Shown in pieces: positions 7,287 through 15,393 of a stretch of 32,243 nucleotides of DNA (the stretch's first letter is position 1; each line of letters starts with the position of its first letter). Below the pieces are notes generated by a model that worked only from the letters and a program-made list of their open reading frames with translations, was not told the DNA's origin and did no database searches. Origin of the DNA: Lachnospiraceae bacterium (GTDB taxonomy: Bacteria; Bacillota; Clostridia; Lachnospirales; Lachnospiraceae); the NCBI GenBank assembly GCA_022799175.1, contig JAAWNY010000032.1, forward strand, positions 1 to 32,243, given 5' to 3'. A program made the translations under genes and the position numbers.

Positions 7287-8066
7287 ATGAGAGAACGAAA
7301 ATTTGGAATGAAGCTGAAGGATGGCAACATGAAGAAGTTGTTCCGCAGAAATCAGATTATTATTACAACCCTGGCCATTATGATTGCGGCAGCGGGATAT
7401 CTGAACTATGCGGGAAAAAAGGAACTGGAGGCCAGCAGTGATGATATGGTCTACGAAGCAGGGCTGATGGAAATCTCCGACGAAGATCTGCTGCGGGAGA
7501 ATCAGGCAGCCGGATATGGTTATACCGATGAGATTGAGGAGGCGGAGTCCCTGGCAAATGAGGAATATCCGGTTTCTGCAGACGGGCAGACAGGCGATGC
7601 CTCCTACTCTGCAGGCCAACAATACGCGGAGATTGACAGCTGGGATGAAGGCGAGGATGCCGGTATGGAAAATCCCGGTGAGGCTGTGCTGACCAGTGGG
7701 ATGACTGTGTCTGATTACATAGCAAATGTACAATTGAATCGAGAACAGATCCGTGCGAAAAATAAGGAAACACTCAATAATATTATCAACAACACGAATA
7801 TCCAAGAAGCTGCCAAACAGGAGGCGATACAGAATATGATCGCGATGACGGCTGTGGCGGAGAAGGAAAATGCGGCCGAGACTTTATTGCAGGCAAAAGG
7901 TTTTTCGGATCCGGTAGTCAGTTTGACAGATGGAAAAGTGGATGTGGTAATCAATGCCACGGCGATTACTGATCAGCAGCGGGCACAAATCGAGGATATT
8001 GTCAAAAGAAAAACAGAAGTTCCGGCAGATGGGATTGTGATTACACTACTGAATCTGGCAGAATGA
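7287..8066 (+). CDS. spoIIIAH: Stage III sporulation protein AH
   Basis: This 259-residue protein is the mother-cell partner of SpoIIQ. After a short basic leader, the family signature KKLFRRNQIIITTLAIMIAA forms the single membrane anchor. An acidic variable linker follows, and the C-terminal YscJ-like domain holds NREQIRAKNKETLNNIINN, VVSLTDGKVDVVINA and the final DGIVITLLNL. ATG 7287 follows GGAGTG. It closes the spoIIIA set 14 bases after spoIIIAG. Confidence 0.94.
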   Translation: MRERKFGMKLKDGNMKKLFRRNQIIITTLAIMIAAAGYLNYAGKKELEASSDDMVYEAGLMEISDEDLLRENQAAGYGYTDEIEEAESLANEEYPVSADGQTGDASYSAGQQYAEIDSWDEGEDAGMENPGEAVLTSGMTVSDYIANVQLNREQIRAKNKETLNNIINNTNIQEAAKQEAIQNMIAMTAVAEKENAAETLLQAKGFSDPVVSLTDGKVDVVINATAITDQQRAQIEDIVKRKTEVPADGIVITLLNLAE

Positions 8067-8122
8067 GAAAATAACCATAAAATCATATAAAAGAAAGAGC
8101 AAAAGAAAACCCAAAGATTCCC

Positions 8123-8151
8123 TATGCAAAGCTGCCGGAATTTGATATAAT
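8123..8151 (+). promoter_or_regulatory. Possible promoter for the Asp23-family gene
   Basis: A perfect TATAAT at 8146-8151 lies 75 bases before GTG 8226. The -35 region (TATGCA, 8123-8128) is poor, so expression may also come by read-through from spoIIIAH. Confidence 0.35.
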
Positions 8152-8225
8152 AAGAATATCGTTTTGAGAAGACAGTTCCGATGGGACTGCCAGGAATCAG
8201 AGAATGTTCAGGAGGTAGCGCAACA

Positions 8226-8612
8226 GTGGAAAACAGAGATGAGAGAAATACTCATAAGGTATATGAGACAAGTACGATTGGAGAAGTACAGATTGCGGAT
8301 GAGGTAGTGGCAATTATTGCCGGACTGGCGGCCACTGAGGTGAGTGGCGTGGATTCTATGGCAGGCAATATTACCAACGAGTTGGTTGGTAAGTTGGGCA
8401 TGAAAAATTTATCCAAAGGCGTCAAGGTGGAGGTGACGGAAGAACACGTGTCCGTGGATCTATCCCTGAACATTAAATATGGCTATAATATTCCGGAAGT
8501 CGGTGAAAAGGTGCAGGAAAAGGTAAAGTCGGCGATTGAGAATATGACTGGGTTGACGGTGCTGGATGTGAATATCAAGATTGCCGGGGTGAATCTAACA
8601 GAAGAAAAGTAG
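8226..8612 (+). CDS. Asp23/Gls24 (YqhY-like) family protein
   Basis: This 128-residue Asp23-domain protein contains IADEVVAIIAGLAATEVSGV, GVKVEVTEEHVSVDLSLNI, YGYNIPEVGEKVQEKVKSAI and the final TVLDVNIKIAGV, which together are the whole family core. Members are abundant cytoplasmic or membrane-peripheral proteins linked to envelope stress and, for YqhY, to fatty-acid metabolism. GTG 8226 is preferred over ATG 8181 because AGGAGG (8210-8215) lies ten bases before it. In many Clostridia this gene sits between spoIIIAH and nusB, but here nusB is absent. Confidence 0.9.
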   Translation: MENRDERNTHKVYETSTIGEVQIADEVVAIIAGLAATEVSGVDSMAGNITNELVGKLGMKNLSKGVKVEVTEEHVSVDLSLNIKYGYNIPEVGEKVQEKVKSAIENMTGLTVLDVNIKIAGVNLTEEK

Positions 8613-8625
8613 ATAAAAAAGAAAT

Positions 8626-8658
8626 CAGGGAGCGGCCGCGTGTGGCGGAAGCTCCCTG
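8626..8658 (-). terminator. Terminator for the minus-strand transporter
   Basis: CAGGGAGC (8626-8633) pairs perfectly with GCTCCCTG (8651-8658), with an inner CCGC/GCGG pair. Read on the minus strand the hairpin is followed by a T-rich tail (TTTCTTTTTTATC); on the plus strand the tail is weak. Confidence 0.65.
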
Positions 8659-8688
8659 TGTTGTTGGAGAGTTCAGGTAGAAAATGAC

Positions 8689-9123
8689 TTAGCTTCCCCA
8701 GCGAAATACAAGAATTCCGGCGATGGCAATAGCAGCACCGATCAGCTTTTTCCATTCGAAGGGGACTTTTTCGACGCCAAAAATACCAAACAGTTCGATT
8801 CCATAGGCGACAATGATCTGGGTGACTACGATCAATAAAGTTGCTCTGGCAGGACCTAAACCGTCCATACTTTTGATGACGGTAAAGGTAATGAAAGCGC
8901 CGATAAGACCTCCCAGCAGCATGTACCAGGGACGCACTTGAAAGATAGCTCCTATGGGGCTTTTGTCAGCAAAGAACCACAGGATGATACAGGTGAAAAA
9001 GGCAGTCAGCTGAACCCAACCGGCAGCAACCCAGATTCCGGTCTGCTTGGTGGCTTCCGTATTCAATACGCCCTGGATACTCATCAGAGCGCCGGAAAGC
9101 AATGCGATCAGAAATCCCCACAT
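8689..9123 (-). CDS. DMT-superfamily YdcZ (DUF606) membrane transporter
   Basis: This 144-residue protein has four or five hydrophobic helices. It has the DUF606 pattern: MWGFLIALLSGALMSIQGVL at the N-terminus, WVQLTAFFTCIILWFFA, PWYMLLGGLIGAFITFTVI, and a C-terminal LIGAAIAIAGILVFRWG. It is half the size of a usual EamA exporter, as expected for YdcZ proteins, which probably work as dimers. Substrate is unknown. A strong AGGAGG precedes the ATG on the minus strand. The gene interrupts the usual downstream neighbours of the Asp23 gene. Confidence 0.82.
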   Translation of the reverse strand: MWGFLIALLSGALMSIQGVLNTEATKQTGIWVAAGWVQLTAFFTCIILWFFADKSPIGAIFQVRPWYMLLGGLIGAFITFTVIKSMDGLGPARATLLIVVTQIIVAYGIELFGIFGVEKVPFEWKKLIGAAIAIAGILVFRWGS

Positions 9124-9240
9124 AGAGAAAACCTCCTGATTTTTTAATATTTTACTTGTTTTTAGTTTTCTCAGAGCAGGGAAAATTATTCATCTATCGA
9201 TTATATCAATAAAAAATCAACAGAGAAAAGAGAAAAAATC

Positions 9241-9861
9241 ATGAATACAAAAGTGATTCTGGCCTCTGCGTCGCCCAGGCGCAGGGAGCTTTTGCATCAA
9301 GTAGGCTTAGAGCCGGAGATTATTCCCAGTCAGATAGAGGAGATCATTACTTGTGAGGAACCGGAGCAGATTGTAAAAGAGTTGTCCCGGCAAAAGGCAG
9401 AACGAGTGGCAGATAAACTGTCCTGGATGACAGAGACGGCGCACGGGGATGATAAATCTCAAATTGTGGTGCTAGGTGCGGATACTGTGGTGGCTGTGAA
9501 TGGCAAGATTCTGGGAAAGCCCGCAACCAAGGAAGAAGCCGTGCAGATGATTGCGCTTTTGCAGGGCAGAGCGCATCAAGTATATACAGGAGTTACGATG
9601 ATCTTTGGGGCAAAGGGAGAACGTTTGACTTTTGCGGAGCGGACGGATGTTCATGTGTGTTCCATGAGTCAGGAACAGATGGAGCGCTATGTGATGACTG
9701 GAGAACCGATGGACAAGGCCGGCGCCTATGGAATTCAGGGATGTTTTGCCGCTTTCATTTTGGGAATTGAGGGAGATTACAACAATGTGGTCGGTCTGCC
9801 AGTAGGACGAGTCTGCCGGGAGCTGATGGCAAGAGGCTGGGAAGTATGGAATTCTCAATGA
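9241..9861 (+). CDS. maf: Maf-like nucleoside-triphosphate pyrophosphatase
   Basis: This 206-residue cytoplasmic Maf/HAM1-fold enzyme hydrolyses non-canonical nucleoside triphosphates (for dTTP/UTP or modified-base types) and is linked to septum formation. Seen are the start motif ILASASPRRRELL, GADTVVAVNGKILGKP with Asp at residue 81, LLQGRAHQVYTGV, and the C-terminal YGIQG followed by GIEGDYNNVVGLP. The ribosome site is weak (an A/G-rich stretch only). Substrate preference cannot be assigned from these motifs. Confidence 0.92.
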   Translation: MNTKVILASASPRRRELLHQVGLEPEIIPSQIEEIITCEEPEQIVKELSRQKAERVADKLSWMTETAHGDDKSQIVVLGADTVVAVNGKILGKPATKEEAVQMIALLQGRAHQVYTGVTMIFGAKGERLTFAERTDVHVCSMSQEQMERYVMTGEPMDKAGAYGIQGCFAAFILGIEGDYNNVVGLPVGRVCRELMARGWEVWNSQ

Positions 9862-9971
9862 GTGTTTAGCAGATAGAAAATAGGGCATACTGTCAGAAAA
9901 GAAAGCCTTTGCAGGTGAGCAGGAAAGGTGATGTAACAGAAAAGAGATCAAAGCTGTTACAGGGTGACAGG

Positions 9972-11135
9972 ATGCGCAGGAAAAATTATATCAGTCGGTA
10001 TCTGCAGGAGTTGATTCCAGTGGCTTTTGAGCTGGAAACAGCACAGGAATTTCAGACGATGGGAACAGGGCCAGCACAGTTTAAGATTAAATTGAACCGG
10101 GAGATTCCCAAAAAAGAATTGCTAAAGAGCACTTCTCTGGCTTTGGGAGAAGCATATATACGAGGAGATATTGAGTTAGATCGGGATCTTTATGAAGTTC
10201 TGGATATGTTTCTTGGACAGATGGATCACTTTCGGTTGAATCCCACGGCGCTTTATGGGCTGCTACATTCCTCCTTGACAGAGAAGAACCAGCAGCAGGA
10301 AGTTTCTTTCCATTATGATATAGGAAATGATTTTTACCGGTTATGGCTGGACGAAACGATGAGTTATTCTTGTGGTTATTTTAAGAATTCAGAAGATACA
10401 TTGTTTGAGGCACAAGTGGCAAAGGTGGATCATATTCTAAAAAAGTTAAATCTGGAAATGGGTATGACACTTTTAGATATTGGCTGTGGCTGGGGATTTT
10501 TGTTGATGCGGGCGGCCAGACGTTATGGTGTGAAAGGAGTAGGCATTACTCTGAGTGAGGAGCAGTATCAACATTTTTCCCGGGAGATTCGAGAGCAAAA
10601 TCTGGAGGATCGATTGGAAGTGCGGCGGATGGATTACCGTGAGCTAGAGAAGAGTGACATGCAGTTTGATCGGGTGGTCAGTGTAGGGATGATCGAGCAT
10701 GTAGGACGCGGAAATTATGAACGGTTTCTGAAAAATGCTGTGGATGTGCTGAAACCAGGTGGCTTGTTTTTGCTACATTTCATTAGTGCACAAAAAGAGC
10801 ATGCAGGGGATCCGTTTATTCGCAAATATATCTTTCCGGGGGGAGTGATTCCTAGTCTGCGGGAAATGGTCAACCTGCTGCCGGAGTATGAGTTGCGGAC
10901 GTTGGATGTGGAGAGTCTGCGACGGCATTATACAAAGACACTATTGTGCTGGCGGAAGAACTTTCAAAGGCACAAGGAGACGCTCGCCACAGAGCGGGGA
11001 GAGGAATTTGTGAGAATGTGGGAGCTGTATTTGGCTTCATGTGCAGCAGCATTTCATCAGGGAATAGTGGATCTGCATCAAATTTTGATGTCGAAAGGAG
11101 TGAATAATGAATTGCCGATGGTGAGAGCAAAATAA
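9972..11135 (+). CDS. cfa: Cyclopropane-fatty-acyl-phospholipid synthase family methyltransferase
   Basis: This is a SAM-dependent enzyme that adds a methylene bridge to unsaturated acyl chains of membrane lipids. The 387-residue length with ATG 9972 matches the roughly 380-residue E. coli enzyme; a TTG at 9909 would add 21 unlikely residues. Visible are VSFHYDIGNDFYRLWLDETM and SYSCGYF, the SAM loop LLDIGCGWGFLL, EEQYQHF, VSVGMIEHVG and FPGGVIPS. It begins 110 bases after Maf. An AGGGTGA element may be the ribosome site. Cyclopropanation of an unsaturated lipid is the likely but unproved reaction. Confidence 0.88.
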   Translation: MRRKNYISRYLQELIPVAFELETAQEFQTMGTGPAQFKIKLNREIPKKELLKSTSLALGEAYIRGDIELDRDLYEVLDMFLGQMDHFRLNPTALYGLLHSSLTEKNQQQEVSFHYDIGNDFYRLWLDETMSYSCGYFKNSEDTLFEAQVAKVDHILKKLNLEMGMTLLDIGCGWGFLLMRAARRYGVKGVGITLSEEQYQHFSREIREQNLEDRLEVRRMDYRELEKSDMQFDRVVSVGMIEHVGRGNYERFLKNAVDVLKPGGLFLLHFISAQKEHAGDPFIRKYIFPGGVIPSLREMVNLLPEYELRTLDVESLRRHYTKTLLCWRKNFQRHKETLATERGEEFVRMWELYLASCAAAFHQGIVDLHQILMSKGVNNELPMVRAK

Positions 11136-11165
11136 CAACTTAATGGTAAAAATTCACATTTGTAC

Positions 11166-11195
11166 TTGACATATCCAAAGATTTCATGGTAGTAT
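11166..11195 (+). promoter_or_regulatory. Promoter of the glpK operon
   Basis: TTGACA (11166-11171) and TAGTAT (11190-11195) are separated by 18 bases. The layout matches the promoter at 13681 in both spacing and -10 type, suggesting co-regulation. Confidence 0.65.
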
Positions 11196-11216
11196 TAAAC
11201 ACATAAAAAAATAACG

Positions 11217-11276
11217 CCTTAGAGATGACAGAGCAGGTAGATGAATGCGGGTGACCGTTCATCCCCCTGCTTTTCT
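11217..11276 (+). promoter_or_regulatory. glpK leader: conserved motif plus intrinsic terminator (putative GlpP antitermination site)
   Basis: The leader carries CCTTAGAGATGACAGAG (11217-11233), which recurs at 13727 with one mismatch. A stem follows: GCAGG (11233-11237) with CCTGC (11266-11270), and GATGAA (11240-11245) with TTCATC (11258-11263), then TTTTCT. In B. subtilis GlpP with G3P relieves termination in glp leaders. The sequence shows motif and terminator; GlpP binding is inferred. Confidence 0.6.
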
Positions 11277-11373
11277 AGATCGGTTGAGAAAAAATTAACA
11301 AAGCTCTTGCCGCAGAGAAAGTCATGCAGGGAATGGTGAGGTCATTGAAAAGGTGAAATAGGAGGAGAAGGAT

Positions 11374-12870
11374 ATGGGCAAGTATGTAATTGCACTGGAT
11401 CAGGGAACTACCAGCTCCCGGTGTATCTTGTTCGATGAACAGGGAACCATCTGCAGCGTGGCGCAGAAGGAATTTACGCAGATTTATCCGCAACCTGGCT
11501 GGGTGGAGCACAACCCGATGGAGATCTGGTCTTCGCAGCTTTCGGTGACAATGGAGGCTATGGGAAAGATCGGTGCCCATTATAGTGATATTGCTGCCAT
11601 TGGCATTACAAACCAGAGAGAGACAACGATTGTCTGGGACCGGGATACCGGAGAGCCCGTGTACAATGCGATCGTCTGGCAGTGCCGCCGCACGGCAGAT
11701 CGTATTGAGAAGTTAAAAGAAGATGGGTTACAGGAGAAGATTATCGACCGCACAGGGCTGATTCCGGACGCTTACTTTTCAGGAAGTAAGATTGCATGGA
11801 TTCTGGATCATGTGGAGGGAGCCAGGGAGCGGGCAGAGCGGGGGGATTTGCTGTTCGGTACGGTGGATACATGGTTGATCTGGAACCTGACCAAAGGCTG
11901 CATCCATGTAACCGATTATACCAATGCGGCACGTACCATGTTGTTTGACATTCACAAAAAATGCTGGGATGAGGAGATTCTGGAATATTTCAGGATTCCT
12001 AAATGTATGCTTCCAGATGTGAAGCCGTCTAGTTGTGTCTATGGCTACACCTCTTCGGATGTTATGGGGGGCAAGATCCCGATTGCCGGAGCGGCTGGAG
12101 ATCAGCAGGCGGCGTTGTTTGGCCAGTGCTGTTTTGATGCTGGGGAGATGAAAAATACCTACGGCACCGGATGCTTCTTGCTGATGAATACTGGAAATGC
12201 GGCCGTAAAGTCCCATCATGGTCTGTTGACTACGATTGCGGCCAGCAGTCAGGATGAGAGTCAATATGCGCTTGAGGGAAGTGTGTTTGTGGCAGGGGCT
12301 GCCGTCCAGTGGCTGCGGGATGAAATGCGCATGGTGCGTACAGCCGGACAGACGGAAGAGTATTGCAATTCGGTGGAGGATACAGGTGGCGTATATGTGG
12401 TACCGGCCTTTGCCGGGTTAGGAGCACCTTATTGGGATCAATATGCTCGGGGTACGATTGTGGGGGTGACTCGCGGGACCAACAAGGAGCATTTTATTCG
12501 GGCGACAGTAGAGTCTATGGCCTATCAGGTATCTGACTTGATTGAGGCGATGCAGCAGGATTCCGGGATTCCTCTAAAGCAGCTGAAAGTAGACGGCGGA
12601 GCCTGCGCCAATAATTTTCTTATGCAGTTCCAGTCAGATATTGTGAATGCTGAAATTGTCCGTCCGGAGTGTATCGAGACAACGGCTCTGGGTGCGGCTT
12701 ATCTGGCAGGGCTGGCAGTGGGCTACTGGAAGAGCAAGGAAGAGATCCGCAGAAATTGGCAGATTTCCCGCTCTTTTGTGAGCACTATGGAAGAGGAACG
12801 CCGACAGAAGCTGGTGAAAGGTTGGAAGCGGGCAGTGAAATGTGCGCTTTGTTGGTCGGAAGAGGAATAA
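11374..12870 (+). CDS. glpK: Glycerol kinase
   Basis: GlpK phosphorylates glycerol with ATP to sn-glycerol 3-phosphate in the cytoplasm. The 498-residue FGGY-family protein has all hallmarks: DQGTTSSR at the N-terminus, [52 protein letters not shown] and [30 protein letters not shown] lies just before ATG 11374. No glycerol facilitator gene lies in the window. Expression is probably controlled by the leader terminator upstream. The next gene encodes an MgtC-like protein 62 bases downstream, so the two are probably one operon. Confidence 0.96.
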   Translation: MGKYVIALDQGTTSSRCILFDEQGTICSVAQKEFTQIYPQPGWVEHNPMEIWSSQLSVTMEAMGKIGAHYSDIAAIGITNQRETTIVWDRDTGEPVYNAIVWQCRRTADRIEKLKEDGLQEKIIDRTGLIPDAYFSGSKIAWILDHVEGARERAERGDLLFGTVDTWLIWNLTKGCIHVTDYTNAARTMLFDIHKKCWDEEILEYFRIPKCMLPDVKPSSCVYGYTSSDVMGGKIPIAGAAGDQQAALFGQCCFDAGEMKNTYGTGCFLLMNTGNAAVKSHHGLLTTIAASSQDESQYALEGSVFVAGAAVQWLRDEMRMVRTAGQTEEYCNSVEDTGGVYVVPAFAGLGAPYWDQYARGTIVGVTRGTNKEHFIRATVESMAYQVSDLIEAMQQDSGIPLKQLKVDGGACANNFLMQFQSDIVNAEIVRPECIETTALGAAYLAGLAVGYWKSKEEIRRNWQISRSFVSTMEEERRQKLVKGWKRAVKCALCWSEEE

Positions 12871-12932
12871 CCGTAACCGCTTAATTGTTTGGCATGGTTG
12901 CAAATAATTATAAAAAGCAGGAGGGAATACAT

Positions 12933-13634
12933 ATGACAGTTGATTCACTGGGAGTGGCAATCCGGGGTCTGACCGATCCGATGTTTCTGCTGAGTGAGGC
13001 GGAATTGATCTTTCGTGTAGGTCTGGCCTGCATTTTGGGTTGGATGATCGGAAATGAGCGGAAGAACCGCAATAAGTCTGCAGGAACCCGTACCCATGCG
13101 ATTGTGGCGTTGGGGTCAGCCTTGGCTATGGTGGTATCCAAGTATGGGTTTATGGATATGCCGGATCATGATGCGGCCCGGGTGGCAGCACAGGTGGTCA
13201 GTGGAGTGGGCTTTTTAGGCGCAGGAATTATTTTTGTCAGAAATAATCTGGTCAACGGACTCACAACAGCGGCTGGAATGTGGGCGACGGCCAGCGTTGG
13301 TTTGACTGTGGGTTCTGGACTTTATGTGATCGGGATTGCTTCAACACTGATTCTGGTGGTGATGCAGATCATCACCCACCGGATCGCTTATCTGGCAAAG
13401 GTGGCTTCTGCCGGAATGATTCGTATGACTCTTGTTCAGGAAGCGGATGCCGTCAAAAATATGCGGAAATATTTGGAAGATTCCCGGGTGGATGTGGCTT
13501 CCGTTAAGATTCATAAAAATAAAAAGGAGGAGGTCAAGCTGGAGTTTGAGGTGATTTATCCTCCGGGTTTTGACAAGGCAACATTATTCTCCCATCTGGC
13601 GGAGATGCCAGGACTCATTACTATTAGTGAATAG
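12933..13634 (+). CDS. MgtC/SapB-family membrane protein
   Basis: This 233-residue protein has four N-terminal membrane helices with the MgtC core (AELIFRVGLACILGWMIGNERK, GTRTHAIVALGSALAM, AAQVVSGVGFLGAGIIF, NGLTTAAGMWATA). A C-terminal soluble ACT-like domain spans about residues 160-233. Members are linked to Mg2+ homeostasis or act on the F-type ATPase in some pathogens; here the role is unknown. ATG 12933 follows AGGAGGG. It is an odd companion for glpK and sits between glpK and the glpA-like operon; Mg-ATP or membrane-energy adjustment is only speculation. Confidence 0.85.
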   Translation: MTVDSLGVAIRGLTDPMFLLSEAELIFRVGLACILGWMIGNERKNRNKSAGTRTHAIVALGSALAMVVSKYGFMDMPDHDAARVAAQVVSGVGFLGAGIIFVRNNLVNGLTTAAGMWATASVGLTVGSGLYVIGIASTLILVVMQIITHRIAYLAKVASAGMIRMTLVQEADAVKNMRKYLEDSRVDVASVKIHKNKKEEVKLEFEVIYPPGFDKATLFSHLAEMPGLITISE

Positions 13635-13680
13635 TAACAATATAGTTAAAAACTTAACAAAAAGAAATAGTAGAATTGTC

Positions 13681-13710
13681 TTGACAATTCCTGTAGAACT
13701 GTGATAGCAT
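13681..13710 (+). promoter_or_regulatory. Promoter of the glpA-like operon
   Basis: TTGACA (13681-13686), an 18-base spacer and TAGCAT (13705-13710) give the same architecture as the glpK promoter. The 310-base gap 13635-13944 is otherwise filled by the leader terminator and a second small hairpin. Confidence 0.65.
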
Positions 13711-13726
13711 TAAGACAGTTAAAAAA

Positions 13727-13791
13727 CCTTTGAGATGACAGAGTAAGGTGAAGGAAGCGGACAGACCGTTTATTCTCCTTACTCTTTTTTT
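13727..13791 (+). promoter_or_regulatory. glpA-like leader: conserved motif plus intrinsic terminator (putative GlpP site)
   Basis: CCTTTGAGATGACAGAG (13727-13743) matches the glpK leader at 16 of 17 bases. Its last bases form the terminator stem: AGAGTAAGG (13740-13748) pairs perfectly with CCTTACTCT (13777-13785), followed by a run of T. Motif and terminator overlap, so protein binding to the motif could prevent the stem from forming. A second stem, ATAACCG/CGGTTAT, follows at 13792-13816. Confidence 0.65.
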
Positions 13792-13944
13792 ATAACCGAT
13801 GGGAAAAGGCGGTTATAAGGGATCGGAGGGGGAAGTAACTGATGGGATAACCGTTCGGACTGTTTGGGCTGTTATCTGACTGGTAGGTGCGGCTATGCCT
13901 ATGCATGGCTGCAGAGGCGCAAAAATGTATATGGAGGAAGAGAC

Positions 13945-15381
13945 ATGAAGGAATGGAATTTCGATGCGGTGATTATCGGCGGCGGCGTGACCGGCTGTGC
14001 GATAGCGAGAGAGCTTTCCCGCTATGAGATGCACACAGCGCTGATTGAGCGGGAGGAGGATGTCTGTTCTGGCACATCCAAGGCCAATAGCGCCATTGTC
14101 CATGCCGGACATGACGCAGTTCCCGGCTCAGTGAAGGCACGGTTTAATGTAGAAGGCAACCGCATGATGGGCGAACTTGCAGAAGACTTGGATTTTGAAT
14201 TTGACAGGAATGGTTCTTTGATCTTGTGCTTTGCTGAGGAGGACAGACCAGCATTGCAGGAATTGTATGATAAAGGGGTAAAGAACGGGGTACCGGATCT
14301 GAAAATCATTACCGGAGATGAGGCAAGGGCGATGGAGCCTAATGTCAGCGATGCAGTGGTGGCAGCACTGTACGCACCTACCGGCGGTATTGTATGTCCC
14401 TTTGGCTTGACGATTGCGCTGGCTGAGAATGCCTGTGATAATGGGGTGGAATTTATTTTTCATGAAGAAGTAAAAAAGGTGGTAAAGACAGAGAATGGCT
14501 ATGACTTAGAGACGACAAATGGCGTGGTACATACGACTTATGTCATCAATGCGGCTGGAGTCTATGCCGATGAGATTCATAATATGGTTAGCGAAGAAAA
14601 GCTGCACATCACTCCTCGTAAGGGTGACTATTGTCTGCTGGACAAAGAAGCAGGAAATCATGTAAAGCACACGATTTTCCAGCTGCCGGGCAAACTGGGC
14701 AAAGGGATTCTGGTAACTCCCACCATTCATGGAAATCTTTTGACGGGACCGACAGCTAAGAATATCGAGGACAAAGAATCTACGGCTACTACAGCAGAGG
14801 AACTGGCAGAGATCATGGAAAAGGGAAGTATCAGTGTGAAGAACGTGCCGTTCCGCCAGGTGATCACTTCCTTCTCCGGATTGCGTGCCCATGAGGACGG
14901 GGATGACTTTATTGTGGGAGAGGCCAAGGATGCTCCAGGTTTCTTTGATGCGGCAGGTATTGAGTCACCGGGGCTGACCAGTGCACCGGCGATCGGCGTT
15001 TATCTGGCTGAGAAGGTAGCCGAGAAGGCAGGGGCTGCTAAAAAGGCAGAGTGGAACGGCCAGCGTAAAGGTTTTGTTCGTCCGGAGAAACTGAGTATGG
15101 AGGAGCGGGCGGCTTTGATCAAGGAGCGTCCGGAGTATGGAACCATTATCTGCCGTTGTGAAGGCGTCAGTGAGGGCGAGATTGTGGATGCGATCAACCG
15201 TACTTTAGGAGCCGTATCCTTAGATGGCATTAAGCGTCGGGTACGTCAGGGTATGGGACGGTGTCAGGCAGGCTTCTGCACCCCGAGAACCATGGAGATT
15301 CTGGCAAGAGAGCGTGGCATGGAGATGGAAGATATTTGTAAAAATGCACCCGGTTCCAATATGTTGACCGGTCAGAAATAG
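13945..15381 (+). CDS. glpA: Anaerobic glycerol-3-phosphate dehydrogenase-type FAD protein (GlpA/GlpO-like) with C-terminal [2Fe-2S] domain
   Basis: This 478-residue DAO-family flavoprotein probably oxidises G3P to dihydroxyacetone phosphate. VIIGGGVTGCAIARELSRY is the FAD-binding fold. SGTSKANSAIVHAGHDAVPG and VINAAGVYADEI are typical of this family. GLRAHEDGDDFIVGE fits the C-terminal part of the oxidase fold. The last 75 residues hold C403 and C405 (ICRCEG), then C440 and C445 (GRCQAGFC), a BFD-like [2Fe-2S] site. ATG 13945 follows GGAGGAAGAG; the frame extends upstream but has no better site. Two redox partners follow at 12 bases and then 1 base spacing. Confidence 0.9.
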   Translation: MKEWNFDAVIIGGGVTGCAIARELSRYEMHTALIEREEDVCSGTSKANSAIVHAGHDAVPGSVKARFNVEGNRMMGELAEDLDFEFDRNGSLILCFAEEDRPALQELYDKGVKNGVPDLKIITGDEARAMEPNVSDAVVAALYAPTGGIVCPFGLTIALAENACDNGVEFIFHEEVKKVVKTENGYDLETTNGVVHTTYVINAAGVYADEIHNMVSEEKLHITPRKGDYCLLDKEAGNHVKHTIFQLPGKLGKGILVTPTIHGNLLTGPTAKNIEDKESTATTAEELAEIMEKGSISVKNVPFRQVITSFSGLRAHEDGDDFIVGEAKDAPGFFDAAGIESPGLTSAPAIGVYLAEKVAEKAGAAKKAEWNGQRKGFVRPEKLSMEERAALIKERPEYGTIICRCEGVSEGEIVDAINRTLGAVSLDGIKRRVRQGMGRCQAGFCTPRTMEILARERGMEMEDICKNAPGSNMLTGQK

Positions 15382-15393
15382 GAGGGCGGCGAG

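Noticed and set aside
7239-7805. A 188-codon minus-strand frame across spoIIIAG and spoIIIAH
   Set aside because: It opposes two well-supported sporulation genes, and its composition is that of an antisense shadow.
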